NCBI GenBank assembly: GCA_030770535.1
Contig: JASVEC010000174.1
Location: 1 to 36,453 of the forward strand
Direction: 5' to 3'
DNA length: 36,453 nucleotides
DNA from: Batkoa obscura
Lineage: Eukaryota; Entomophthoromycota; Entomophthoromycetes; Entomophthorales; Batkoaceae
The notes below the pieces were generated by a model. It did not search any database. It was given only the letters and a program-made list of their open reading frames with translations, and was not told the DNA's origin. Shown here piece by piece: positions 20,980 through 31,700 of this stretch; position 1 is the stretch's first letter; each line of letters starts with the position of its first letter. The position numbers and the translations under genes are program-made.

Positions 20980-21450
20980 GTGTGAAAGTTGATACTTAGT
21001 GGCCGAAGTTAAAAGCTACTCTTGCTTAATTAACTTGCCTTGAGTCGAAGGGTCTTAGTTTATATAACTAAGGTAGACTTAACTTAATAGAAATAGTATG
21101 TAGTAAGCTACAAATTATGTAAAACAAATACAATGGAAGATACTACTATAAAATCTATATCAGATGTTGTCAGAAAGACTTAGTGACTTTATTAATGATA
21201 CGTTATCAGGGAGTAATCCAATTAAAAAAAAAAAACCTGGAGTTATCATATTGAAGAATCTCTTTTATACTCCAATAAATATGGATATTAATACGAGAGG
21301 ATGTTATTCCTTGCAATATGAAGTTAGAAATTCTCGCAGCAAATCAAAATAAGGGACTCTGACTTGATTGTATTTGAACTTGAGAACACAGCAACTTAAG
21401 TGATTGTTGCGTTATAATCAATCCGAGAGCTAAATAAAGCAATATTTCAC
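20980..21450 (+). repeat. 0.47-kb dispersed repeat, SINE-like, copy 1
   Basis: This is the best preserved of three copies. Near its 5' end, TAGTGGCCGAAG (20997-21008) resembles a Pol III A box as in tRNA-Leu/Ser, and GAGTCGAAGGG (21042-21052) resembles a B box, at tRNA-like spacing. The body is unique sequence and the 3' end is GCAATATTTCAC. A 62-codon frame inside it (21164-21352) is not kept in the other copies and is not a gene. Reading it as a tRNA-derived SINE is inference; no A-tail or flanking direct repeat is clear. Confidence 0.6.
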
Positions 21451-21452
21451 AT

Positions 21453-21549
21453 AGGGATGTTTTTTTGATTTCATTACTTTTCTATCTTTTAGGTATTATT
21501 TGAGTGAGAAAATTGTTAGTAAAATCCTTAAACATAAAAATACATCCCT
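21453..21549. mobile_element. MITE copy
   Basis: About 97 bp with ends (A)GGGATG and CATCCC(T). It directly abuts the 3' end of the SINE-like repeat. Confidence 0.8.
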
Positions 21550-21596
21550 ATATACTTATTATTAAATTTTTTAAAATTTTTTTTAACAAGTTAACT

Positions 21597-22176
21597 TTGT
21601 GAAATCTGATGCTCAGTAGTTAGAGTTAAAGGGTCTTAATTTATATAACCAAAATAAATTTTAATTATAAAAAATAACATGCAATAAGTTATAGATTATA
21701 TAAAACAAATAGAAGAAAAGAAATTATCATAAAACTTACATAAAGTATTATTAGATAAACTTAATAGCTTTATTAAAAATATAGTATCAAAAAAAGTAAT
21801 TCAATTAAAAAAGTTTAACTTATTGTATTAAAAGACATGATAATTGTTATTTTTTGTCATAGTTACCAAGTATAAATATCAAAAAAGACAATATTCTTTA
21901 TTAAATAATATAAATTATTATAATAAACTAAAATGAAGAGCTTTAAATTGACTATGCTATATAAAATATGGGAGTGTTTTTTTAATTTCATTGTTTTTTC
22001 CATTTTTTAAGCGCTATTTAAACGGAAATTTTGTTAGTAAAATCCTTAAACACAAAAATACGCCCTCATATAGTTAAATTAATTACAGGACTGTAACTAG
22101 TTCTATAAACAAGTTAATCAATTTATTATAGCGCAATTAGTCATAGAGCTGATAAAGCAATATTTTGTAATTACTT
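21597..22176 (+). repeat. SINE-like repeat, copy 2, split by a MITE
   Basis: It aligns with 20980-21450 from TTGTGAAA..TGAT to about 21968, and again from 22072 to GCAATATTTTG at about 22172. The MITE at 21970-22067 sits in the gap. The A-box region is partly kept (TCAGTAGTTAGAGTTAAAGG) but the stretch with the B box is deleted. It is more diverged and AT-rich than copy 1, so it is the older of the tandem pair. Confidence 0.65.
21970..22067. mobile_element. MITE inside SINE-like copy 2
   Basis: 98 bp, GGGAGTG...GCCCTC, flanked by ATAT (21966-21969, 22068-22071). Confidence 0.88.
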
Positions 22177-22177
22177 A

Positions 22178-22240
22178 AACTATTGATAGCTAAATCAATA
22201 AATGGTTAAAAAAACAAGTAGTTATAATAATAATAATAAT
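22178..22240. repeat. Short fragment like the transposon 3' region
   Basis: TTACTTAAACTATTGATAGCTAAATCAATAAATGG resembles 2895-2960 of the large transposon (TTACTTAAGTTATTAATAGC...). It is followed by a (TAA)n run at 22224-22243. Confidence 0.45.
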
Positions 22241-22244
22241 AATT

Positions 22245-22352
22245 GGGGATGTATTTTTTCGTTTAAGAATTTTACTAATAATTTTTCCACTCAAATAGTG
22301 CTTAAAAATGGAAAAATTATTAGTAAAATTCTTAAATACAAAAATACATCCC
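22245..22352. mobile_element. Fold-back MITE, perfect-hairpin form
   Basis: In all other copies the two halves differ (one GGGGATGTATTTTTGTG-type, the other GGGGGTGTTTTTTTGACTTC-type). Here both arms are the first type: GGGGATGTATTTTTT...TTTTTCCA, a loop of about 19 bp, then TGGAAAAATTATTAGTAAAA back to ACATCCC. The arms of about 44 bp pair almost fully. Confidence 0.85.
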
Positions 22353-22492
22353 ATATTATATAGTTATTAAACATTTAACAAAAATAGTATAAAGTATATA
22401 ATTAAAAATATCAACTATTTAAAAAGATGACTTAAACTAATAATAATAATGATAAAATATTTTACCCTAAATAAGAATATATGAGGATGTTT

Positions 22493-22574
22493 TATTTTAT
22501 CTTATCACTTTCTTCATTTTTGAGTGCTATTCAAATAGAAAGATTATCAGTAAATTTTTTGAAAAATACACCCT
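22493..22574. mobile_element. MITE copy, degenerate
   Basis: GAGGATGTTTTATTTTATC..., with the core TTTTTGAGTGCTATTCAAATAG and a weak right end ACACCCTTAC. Preceded by ATAT. Confidence 0.7.
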
Positions 22575-23007
22575 TACATACCAATAGGCATAGATAAAGT
22601 TTATTAGTTAAATCAATATTTTTAAAAAAGTTAAATTATTTTAGGCTATTAAATAGTTTAAAAAAATACTTGAGTTTTTCAAATAGCGACTAGTTACCTA
22701 ATAAATAAACTTAATAATCTATTTTTCAATACATGGCTTGTATATAAGTTTAATTTCAAAATGTTATGATTACGTTCTTTTATTAAAAATTTAACTAGTA
22801 AGTTTTTAAAATTAGGCTTTCTAAAGTGGACAAAATAATGAGATAAAGGGTAAAGCTTTTAATTTTGGTTCAATGTTTTAAGTTTGAGATAGTGATATCA
22901 TAAGCTCAAACTTATTTTAAGTCACATTAAAATATCCAATAAAAAATAAGTATGGGATCATTATATTAGCATCTAAAATGAGTTAAAACTTTATAGCTTT
23001 GTAAAAA
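22575..23007. other. Upstream region of the metacaspase gene
   Basis: AT-rich. No clear TATA box or repeat, only weak likeness to the 140-bp repeat around 22800-22850. Confidence 0.4.
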
Positions 23008-24634
23008 ATGTCATACAACAACAATCAAAACAGGGGAAATCAACCATTGATGCCTGGGGAACAATATACTCCTAAATTCCCAGTACCAAATCAAAATCAA
23101 GGGCATTCAAATAATCAACAGTACCAAAACTCAAACCAAGATTACTCTGGTGGCCAGTATAATCAATATCAAAAAGCCAATCAAGATTACCCTGGTAATC
23201 AGTATAATAGATATGAAAATGCTAATCAAGGTTATCCTGGAAATAAGCATAGTCAACCTCATGGACAACAGCAAAATTATAGCCAGAATTCTGGGCAGCA
23301 GCAATATCAAAATTATGGGCAACAGCAGAATCATAACCAGAATTCTGGGCAGCAACAGAGTTTTGGACAAACTTATTTCAATCAACAACAAGAATTCATT
23401 GATAATAACATGAACAATTCACCATTCAACTTCCGTAGTAGAGATCACATGTTTGTTGGAGAAGTAAATGGGCAACAATTACACTTATCTGATTGCAAGT
23501 AAGCTCTATTTTAATTCATTTTATAAAAAATAAACATTTTATAGGGGAAATAAAAAAGCGCTATTAATTGGAATCAATTATTTTGGTACCAAAGCAGAAT
23601 TGAGAGGTAATCAATAAAATAATTGTTTAAAATTATAGCTTAAATTGACTTAGGTTGTATCAATGATGTTAATAATATTGCCAATTTATTGCTACCACGT
23701 TTTAATTTCAACAAACAAAATGTTACTATCTTAACTGATGACCAAAAGGAGCCTATGCGTATCCCAAATTACAATAACATTATTGGTGCTATGAAATGGT
23801 TGGTTGAAGGTGCTCAACCTGGGGACTCTTTATTCTTACATTATTCTGGTAAATTTATTTGCTAATTTGCTATTTGATACTGATATTATTAGGCCACGGT
23901 GGCAGTCAAAAAGATGAAGGTAAGTCATAAATAACATTCTAGTTTAACATATTTATACTTTGTTTAGACGGAGATGAAGAAGATGGTTTTGATGAGACTA
24001 TTTTACCTTTAGATTATGAAGAAAAAGGTCAAATAACCGATGATGTAATTAAATATAGCCATATATATAAGTAATAACATTTTTATAGTTGTTATTCGAT
24101 ATTTTGATCCGTGATTTACCAAAAGGTGTCCGACTTACTGCTATTTTTGACTCATGTCACTCTGGTTCCGTCTTAGACTTACCATTCACTTATAAAAATG
24201 ATGGTACCATCGCAGTTACTGCTAACAGTGATGCTGGTAAAGAATTAGCCTTATCTATCCTTAAAGCAGGTCTCTCTTTCTCTCAAGGAAATCAAGCTGC
24301 TGCCTTAAACTCAGTCGTAGAAGGATTAAGAGGATTTTTAAGTGGTGGTCGTAAATCCCAAGCTCAACTTAATACAGAAAAGAAGAAAGTAGTAGCTGAT
24401 GTTATTCAGTTTGCCGGATGTAGGGATGACCAAACATCTGCCGATGCGGTAATTGCTTCCAAAGCTACTGGCGCTATGTCTTATGCTTTATGTGAAACTT
24501 TAAAACAGAATCCAAATCAAACTTACCTTCAATTATTAAATAGCTTGAGAGGTATCTTGACTGGCAAATATACTCAAATTCCACAAATATCTACTGGATA
24601 TGCTATGGATATTAATAACCCATTTTTTATGTAA
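23008..24634 (+). CDS. Type I metacaspase (six exons, 465 aa)
   Basis: Caspase-fold cysteine protease of clan CD. Known family members are Ca-dependent, cleave after Arg/Lys, and act in stress, aggregate clearance and cell death. Exons: 23008-23498, 23545-23606, 23654-23848, 23893-23919, 23968-24044, 24089-24634. All introns are 44-48 nt with GTAA/GTAAG donors and TAG acceptors, and the sum is in frame. The N-terminal 160 residues are Gln/Asn/Tyr/Gly-rich with three imperfect 16-residue units (NQDYxGxQYN) and then GQQQ repeats. The peptidase domain starts KGNKKALLIGINYFG. The catalytic dyad is His251 in HYSGHGG and Cys307 in DSCHSG. The acidic DGDEEDGFDE stretch follows the His block as in other family members. 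Exon 4 is only 27 nt. It is convergent with the universal stress protein gene (136 bp apart). Confidence 0.95.
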
Positions 24635-24770
24635 TAATATATTTTATATAAATAAAGTTATTGGTTGCCATATTAAATAAATACCTTTTTATGCTATTAA
24701 TTTTTATTAAAGATAATACATCAAAAAAATCAATTAATTTAGAAGCATGTTTAATACAAACAGATAAAGG

Positions 24771-25396
24771 TTAACCTTCTTTCAAACTAGGCTTGATGAT
24801 AACAATTGGGCAATGGACAGAATGAATGATTGAATCCGAGAAAGAGGTAGACCATAATCTTATAATATAAGTAAAGTAAAGATAATTAATATTGGTGTTA
24901 CCTTTGCCAAAAACCAAGATCTCTAGATCCTACAATTAGCAATTCACTGTGGTTTTCTTCTACAAACTTTGAGATTTGATTGTATGGTTCTTCTATTCCC
25001 TTAAGTATTTTGAATTCAACAGGTACATTCTAAAATAAATGTTGTTTGTTAATATTATATTTGTAAATATTACAATTACCAGTTCTTTTTTGAATTGGCT
25101 ACTTAATCTACTCATAAGTGCATCGAATTCTCTCAAATGTTCTTCACCTTCTTTTATAATATATTCAGATACGGATGCGAAGTCAGGCTCTATATATAAA
25201 TTACTATTTTAATATATCTTCTACTTAAATAAGTACCTAAAGCATAGGTTGCAAGGTCCGATTCTACGCAATGAGCGAATAGTAGAGTTAAACTAGTTTC
25301 TTGGGATAATTTTAAGTTCTCTTTGGACCAATTTATTATATTATTCATCAGTTCATCCTGCTTTGGGTTCACACAAATTACGATATTTTTAGCCAT
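24771..25396 (-). CDS. Universal stress protein (UspA family, four exons, 161 aa)
   Basis: Small alpha/beta nucleotide-binding-fold protein; family members help cells survive starvation and stress and often bind ATP. Exons on the minus strand: 25396-25237, 25189-25080, 25029-24902, 24858-24771, joined by introns of 47, 50 and 43 nt. The protein starts MAKNIVICVNPKQDEL (strand 1). The C-terminal half has LLIVGSRDLGFWQR and ends in PIVIIKPS, the usual UspA nucleotide loop and last strand. In ATP-binding members the loop reads G-x2-G-x9-G-S/T. Here the last Gly is replaced (WSTSFSDS), so ATP binding is uncertain. It is divergent from the DNAJC9-like gene, the two starts being 409 bp apart. Confidence 0.9.
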
Positions 25397-25805
25397 CTTA
25401 AAAAAAATTATAGTTCGAGTTTGTTTTATGACTTTTATATGTTTATTCTAAATCTGTGACATCACCCTTAAGAAATTTAAAAATAAGGTTTGAAACTCAA
25501 GCTTAAATGGATAAATAAAATTAAGCTTATTGCCTATTTCATAATTTTTTTTACTTTGAGCATATCAGAAAATGATGTATAAATTTGAAATTAAATACTT
25601 TGGTAATAAAACAATAAAACAATAAAATAATATTATAAATAACGCTTATAATACTGAAGCTATTCAACATGTAAACCTATATTTATAGTATATAATGTAA
25701 AATAAAACTTAGGGTATAGGGGTTGCTTAACTAGGAAGCCAAAAATCAAAATGTAAATCAACTAGAATTTTTCGATTTTTACTTTTGTTAGATCACAGAT
25801 CAAAA
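25397..25805. promoter_or_regulatory. Shared divergent promoter region
   Basis: 409 bp between the start codons of the universal stress protein (-) and the J-domain protein (+). Any promoter elements of both genes must lie here. I see no heat-shock element array (repeated nGAAn) that I would call. Confidence 0.35.
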
Positions 25806-26705
25806 ATGGCAAAGAGAAAATCAGAAAATAATATTAAGAGAGATGAGAAAGAAATAGAGGAGATAGAAAAGGAGAGAGAAGAGGAAATAGTAGAAGAAAA
25901 GTCAGAGAAAAAAGAATTGGTAGAAGGAGAAGAGGAAGATCTATATAAGCTATTGGAACTAAATAAAGATTGCAATGAAAATGAAATCAAGAAAGCGTAT
26001 TATAAAAAAGCATTAAGATATCATCCAGATAAACAACATAATTTAAAAGAGGAAGATAAGCCCTTAATTTTAAAAAGGTTTCAAAAACTTCAACAAGCGT
26101 ATAATATATTAAGTGACCCATTAAAAAGAAAGAATTACGATTTAGGTGTGCCTATTGAGGGACTAGAATCTATTACCAAGACATTTGAGGAATGGAGTGA
26201 CTACTTTAAAGAAGCTTTTTCAGGGAAAGTTACAGAATCGGCAATTGAAAAATTAAAGGAAGAGTATGTTGGGTCTGAAGAAGAAAAAAATGACATTTTA
26301 AGTTATTACCAAAAATATGAAGGAAACATGGATAAAATAATTGAAAGTGTAATGTTTGCAGATTGTGATAATGAAGACAGAATAACCAATATAATCAAAG
26401 GGTCGGTTGATAAAGATGATAGGCTTTACAAAACATTTAAAAAAACCATCACTACAAAATTTAAGATGCAGCGTAAACTTAGAGAGAAAAAGGAAACCGA
26501 AGAATTCAAAAAGGAAAGCGCCAAGAGTCAATTAGGTAGCTTAGCATTAGCAATAAAGGCTAACCAAAAGGAGCGTGGAAAAATGGCTGATAGTTTCTTT
26601 GATCATTTAGAGCAAAAGTATTCAAAGCAGCCAGAGAAGAAGCGGAATAATCAAAGCTCTTCAAAAAATAAATCCGCAAAAAAAGTTAAAACTAAAACTA
26701 AATAA
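25806..26705 (+). CDS. DNAJC9-like J-domain protein (299 aa, intronless)
   Basis: Hsp70 co-chaperone. The human relative DNAJC9 also binds histones H3-H4 and acts in the nucleus. The first ATG is at 25806; the frame extends upstream only without ATG. Residues 1-45 are a highly charged Lys/Glu tail. The J domain covers about 45-118, with the invariant HPD tripeptide at 73-75 in RYHPDKQ. The downstream region matches the family layout: WSDYFKEAF, EYVGSEEEKNDIL, YEGNMDKIIESV and EDRITNIIKG. It ends in a Lys/Gln-rich basic tail that may act as a nuclear signal. It is convergent with the aspartate-semialdehyde dehydrogenase gene (59 bp between stops). Confidence 0.9.
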   Translation: MAKRKSENNIKRDEKEIEEIEKEREEEIVEEKSEKKELVEGEEEDLYKLLELNKDCNENEIKKAYYKKALRYHPDKQHNLKEEDKPLILKRFQKLQQAYNILSDPLKRKNYDLGVPIEGLESITKTFEEWSDYFKEAFSGKVTESAIEKLKEEYVGSEEEKNDILSYYQKYEGNMDKIIESVMFADCDNEDRITNIIKGSVDKDDRLYKTFKKTITTKFKMQRKLREKKETEEFKKESAKSQLGSLALAIKANQKERGKMADSFFDHLEQKYSKQPEKKRNNQSSSKNKSAKKVKTKTK

Positions 26706-26764
26706 AAGTACCAAATGCTTTTAACTATGCTATTTTATTAATGTCATCATTTTAATTTAATTGT

Positions 26765-27900
26765 TCATGGTCCTAATAATCCTTTAGCTAAAGCAACTTC
26801 TGCATTCAATATACTTGAACCTGCTGCTCCCAAGATGGTATTATGAACCAAAAGTGTAAATTTAAGATCCAAAACACTACAATTACGTATACGACCAACA
26901 GTGATAGAATTTCCACTACCATTTTCACGATCAAGTCTAGGCTGTGGACGATCTTCTTCTTCAGATACATAAATGGCATGACCTGGAGCAGAAGGGCAAT
27001 TAAGTTTCTGTGGGCTGGAAAGATAGGACTCAAAGCATTGCTTGATTTGTGCAGGGGTAGGTGCAGGTCTTCTTTGGAACTTAACAGAAACACACATGGT
27101 GTGACCGTCAACTACAGGTACTCGATTACAAGTAGCGCTGATCTTGAAGCTTTCAGGTAAGTGATTAAAACTTTCTTGAGTGGGTGATATTTGTCCTAAA
27201 ATTTTGCGTGGTTCCCATTCAAGCTTTTCTTCCTCTCCGCTAATTAAGGGCACGATATTATCTAATAAATCTAGTGCACTGCAACCTGGATATCCAGCAC
27301 CAGAAATAGCTTGTAAAGATGTAACAATTACTTGTTCTAATGGACCGAAAGCATCCATAAGAGGTTTTAATCCAACTACTAAACCGGTGGTTGAACAATT
27401 TGCGTTAGTAACTAAAAAGCCCTTAGTAAGACCATGTACCTTCCTTTGATAAGGAATCAAATTTAAATGGTCAGCATTGGTAAGTGGAACAACAAGAGGT
27501 ACACTAGGGTCTCTTCTGTAATTTTTAGCATTTGAGAATACAGCAAAATCAGCCTTCAAAAAGGCCATCTCTTTTTAAAAATAAACAATTGGTGATTATA
27601 AATAGAAATAAAGTTACCAATATCGCCAGCAAACTCAGCATCTAAACCTGAAAAGATAAGATCACAACCAACAAACTTTTCAGGTGAGCATTCTTGTACT
27701 ACCATTCCCTTTACTCTTTCCGGCATACGTTTATTGATCTTCCAACTTGCTGCAGTTTGATAGGCACGCCCAGCTGAACGATGGGAAGCACCTAATCGAA
27801 ATACTTCAAACTGTGGGTGATCCTCTAATAATAAAATAAAACGTTGACCAACGGTACCAGTGGCACCCAGCACTCCCACTTTTAACTTTTCTGATGACAT
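26765..27900 (-). CDS. HOM2: Aspartate-semialdehyde dehydrogenase (two exons, 362 aa)
   Basis: Catalyses NADPH-dependent reduction of L-aspartyl-4-phosphate to L-aspartate-4-semialdehyde (EC 1.2.1.11), the second step to threonine, methionine and, where present, lysine; cytosolic. Exon 1 is 27900-27618 and exon 2 is 27570-26765. The 47-nt intron falls after GDI and the sum is in frame, giving AGDIEMAFLKADFAVFSNAK. The NADP loop GATGTVG is at residues 12-18. The catalytic Cys is at 153 in TNANCSTTG, and the active-site His is at about 251 in VVDGHTMCV. The length matches fungal Hom2 (about 365 aa). A Gcn4-like site is suggested only by TGACTAA at 27956, one base off consensus. It is divergent from the large membrane protein gene. 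Confidence 0.96.
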
Positions 27901-28734
27901 TTTCTAAAGTATATTTAAAAAAAATCGAACTTCACTTTTATTAATTTTTATAAAATGACTAACTTTATATCCTCTTTAAATCATCATTTTATTCTTTGTC
28001 TTATTAGCGAATTAGATGATTTGGCAGTTTTTTATACGTAAAGTTAATATTTGATAGTATTTTTCATTTTTTATTGATGGTTTTGGAATTTGTTTTTTAT
28101 CAATATAATACTTTATAATAAATGCCTGTTATATGTTGTTTTATTTATTTTGAACTATAAACACTATCGTATAACAGTTTAAGATCAAGTATTATATAAT
28201 GCTTTTTAATGAGTGGAGGAGTTCTAGGCAGCTGTAAATCTTTCTAAGTTAACAGTTGTCTTGAATGTTTAAAAAATCTATTAGGAATTTGGGCAAATTT
28301 GCCATTCTTAAACTTCGTTGCTCACTCAAAAGTATACAGAATATTTTTAACCCAACTTCACCACTATTATAACAAGCATAATAAAACATAATATTTGAAA
28401 CTAATTTTAGTAAGAGATAAGCAAATGAAATAATTCAATTAAAAATTAATAAAATAATAAAATAACATCAGATTTGACAATAATTACATTATCGAATATA
28501 AAACTTCATTAACCATTGTTATAAATAATTGTAAGCTTAGCTTGGAGGTTTTGCAAATTCGGGGAAAAAACAACCAAAAAGCCAATGAAATCTGTATGGC
28601 CTTGTGGGGGATTAGCGAATCAAAGAGATCAATCAATCCATATGTTGTAAAAGTGGAAAAATGGATAAATATAAGAATAATGAAAAATACTCAAAAATGT
28701 AAAAAAGTTAAGTATTGACTTCTATTTATTAATC
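27901..28734. other. Intergenic region between two divergent genes
   Basis: 834 bp between the ASADH and membrane protein start codons. No gene, MITE or RNA is recognised; the promoters of both genes must lie here. Confidence 0.5.
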
Positions 28735-31700
28735 ATGGTTACTATAGCTTTATTTAATAGTATCTTATTGTTATTGTTAAGTTTTTTAATTTACAAATTT
28801 CGCTATCAATTATTTTATAGCCAAAATATAGTCAATGTAAATAAAGTGGAAGATAAAGAATATAATTTGGTTAATTATATTGAAACTATATTAGATAATG
28901 GACAAACGAGGAAACAAAGGATTAGTCATGATCTTATCAATGATATCTTCATTACTCAATTAAATAACCAGAAGATTAATATTAAAAAATTAAAGCAGTT
29001 CCCCTTAGTAATAAGAGTATTATTACAGTTGGTAAGTAAAGGGCCCATTTGGTTAATCAAATATTTTATGGATGAAGCGGACACATTAAGTATCAATGAG
29101 AGTGAATTGATATCGAGTTATAGGGAAAAGGGCTCAATTTTATTAAACAAAAACAATTTAAAGATTCATCTATGTCACCATAAAGGGAAAGAGTGTGTTC
29201 AATTTAACAGAAGAGTTTTAGAAGCCATTTTGTTAAACTTCCCCGAAGCAAATTTAAACTGTAATAGTTTAGACGTTAATGTTAGAATCAAATGCTTGAT
29301 AAAATTTTACTACCCATTTTAAACTTCATCCGTGGGGCTGGATATTTACATTATCGTCATTTAGTAAATAAAACTATACAATGGGAGAGCCCAAATTTTT
29401 TCAAGGTAATATTGACGTAATGAGCTTTATTAATAATTAACGAAAATAATTCAGTTAGTTGAAAATATTGGAAAAGAGTTAGACTCGGATATATTTAGAA
29501 TTAGAATAAGATTAGCTCATAGTTACATCAATGTGGGTGGCCCGCCTGTCAAAGCAGATTTAGTTATAATAGAGTTTCGATCCACTGTATTTCATTCGGT
29601 TAAAAGTAGAGCTCGATTACAATTGAATAGAGTCAAAATTACATTTGAAGAAGCTAAAAAGAAAGCTAAAGAACATTTAAAAAACATTAATATTGAAAAT
29701 GAAGAATCGTTAATTGCAACTCAAGAAGAAATAATGAATTCATTATGTAAGTTGAAACTTTATAGTTGATTAATTCATTTATTTATATTTTTAGCTGAAG
29801 TTAAAGAAGTTGAAGCTGCTACCCCAGAGGCTTATGCTAACGATAAAAAAATAGCTATTTTATTAGATAATGCATTGGATCGTTTAGGAAAACTTACAAT
29901 TAAAGTAAATAATAATAGTAAATAACTAAAGAAGTTGAGTAACAAATGATAATAGGAAGCATTAAATAATTCGATAGTTACTGTAAGTAATAAGTTTATT
30001 AAAGTAGCATCCAAAAAGTTTTTAGAAGAACAATATCAAATATTATTATCTAAAATTATAGCAAAAAAATTATCATTAGTAAGTAATAGTACCAAATTTT
30101 ATTTAATGTACTCATACCAAATTTTAGAAAGTTGAAGATTTTAATAATAACCCAGGGTTTGAAGAATTTGCAAAGAAACAACATATTCATCGCTATTTAT
30201 ATGTGTTTGGACATGAATTAAATGTAAAGGGCAACACTATTTATATACTATTTGAAGGGGATTTAGCAAAATGGGAGGTAATAAAGTAGTAAAAAACCAA
30301 AAGCAATTAAGTAATGACATAAATAAACAGGAAGTAAAATCGAAATTAAAGTATGATAAAGATGGCAGTTTTCAAGGGCATTATTCTAAGGATGGTCTAG
30401 TCAATTATGGTCTTTATGATTGGGATGAATTTAAACCATTTTATATTGAACGAAATTCGCCACCTAGTTGGGGGAAACGTTATTTATGTGAGATCTGTTC
30501 CTGGATTATTGATAAACCAAGGATTCAAGGGGACCACACCTTCTTAAGATTAAAAACTCCAAAAGGGGAAATATATTCTGTTGGGCAATATGTTCCATCA
30601 AAGGTAACATTAAACTATAAAAAATTTGATTATATTAATAGTAGTAGTTAGGTTATGATAGGTATATGTTCCCAATGTCATTGAAGCCAAGCCGATTTAT
30701 GTCACCAGATGTATCTGAGTTTTGGAATGGGAATTTCACTACGTTATCGTTTGAAATTACTGAAGCTCAATTTAATAAAATGAGACTAAAAGTTGAAACG
30801 GATAAAAAAAAACAAATGCATTTGTATCAAGTAATATAATAGTCGTAGTAATAACATAAGAGTTAATGGTATATGTTATAGGTTTTTATTGATAATTGTA
30901 CTATATGGGCCAAGTCAGTTGCTGAACTTGCAGATCTAGAGTTACCTTCTTCTTTAGCTGTATATGACTTAATATTCCCAAGTGTAACCAACTTTGGTAG
31001 AAAGGTAACGTCATTTTCATAATAGTTATAATTACATTAAACTAATAAACTATTAGATACATCGTTGGAAGTATACACCAAATTTTTTAAAACCTATGAC
31101 TAAATTATTATGGACTCTAATATTAAATAGCTCTGGGTTGTTGTTAGGCAGTGGTATGGTACATTCAGCAGTTAAAAAGAATGAAAATTTTAAAAGTGCT
31201 GTGCCTTACATTAAAAGTTTCAAAGATTTATTTGATGTTAAAAAAGGAGTATCTGAACATCCATTTGTTATTGGCCACTATGTAAAGAACCAAGTAGAAG
31301 ATTGGCGGGCAGCTAAAATCAAACTGTTAAATGAAAAGAAAGATATATTAACTGAGAAGCTAAATGAATTAAAGGGTAAATCTAACCCTGAACTTATCCC
31401 TCCTTTAGTATTAACCGACCCACAAATACCGGTTGAACCTTTATTAGCATTTGATAATGGAGAAGAGGCGTTCTTTGATTCGCCATTACATTCACCTAAT
31501 TTTGAGAGTATTAGTAGTCAAAAAGAAGCCAGATTGATTTATTCGCCTATTCAATCGCCTCACCTTACACCTAATACTAAAGTAAATACCATCAAAGAAT
31601 TAAAGCAGCAAATTCAAATTATTAATTTAACGATTGAGTCCATTCATTATGCTATGCCGGATAAGTTCAGAAAGAACAAAAGAAAGTTATCACATGAATC

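Noticed and set aside
21164-21352. 62-codon open frame starting with MLSERLSDF
   Set aside because: It lies inside the SINE-like repeat and the frame is not kept in the other two copies.
23131-23413. Long frames on both strands over the metacaspase repeat region
   Set aside because: Shadows caused by the Gln/Asn-rich repeats; only the frame with the peptidase domain is coding.
26843-27449. Plus-strand frames of 105 and 89 codons
   Set aside because: Antisense to aspartate-semialdehyde dehydrogenase, with no independent support.
27956-27962. Gcn4-type site upstream of aspartate-semialdehyde dehydrogenase
   Set aside because: TGACTAA differs from TGACTCA by one base and occurs easily by chance; not enough to call.
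30271-30651. A separate gene starting MGGNKVV and overlapping the previous frame by 20 bases
   Set aside because: A 53-nt intron at 30278-30330 with good splice sites joins the two frames in phase, and the start would otherwise lie inside coding sequence of the same gene.
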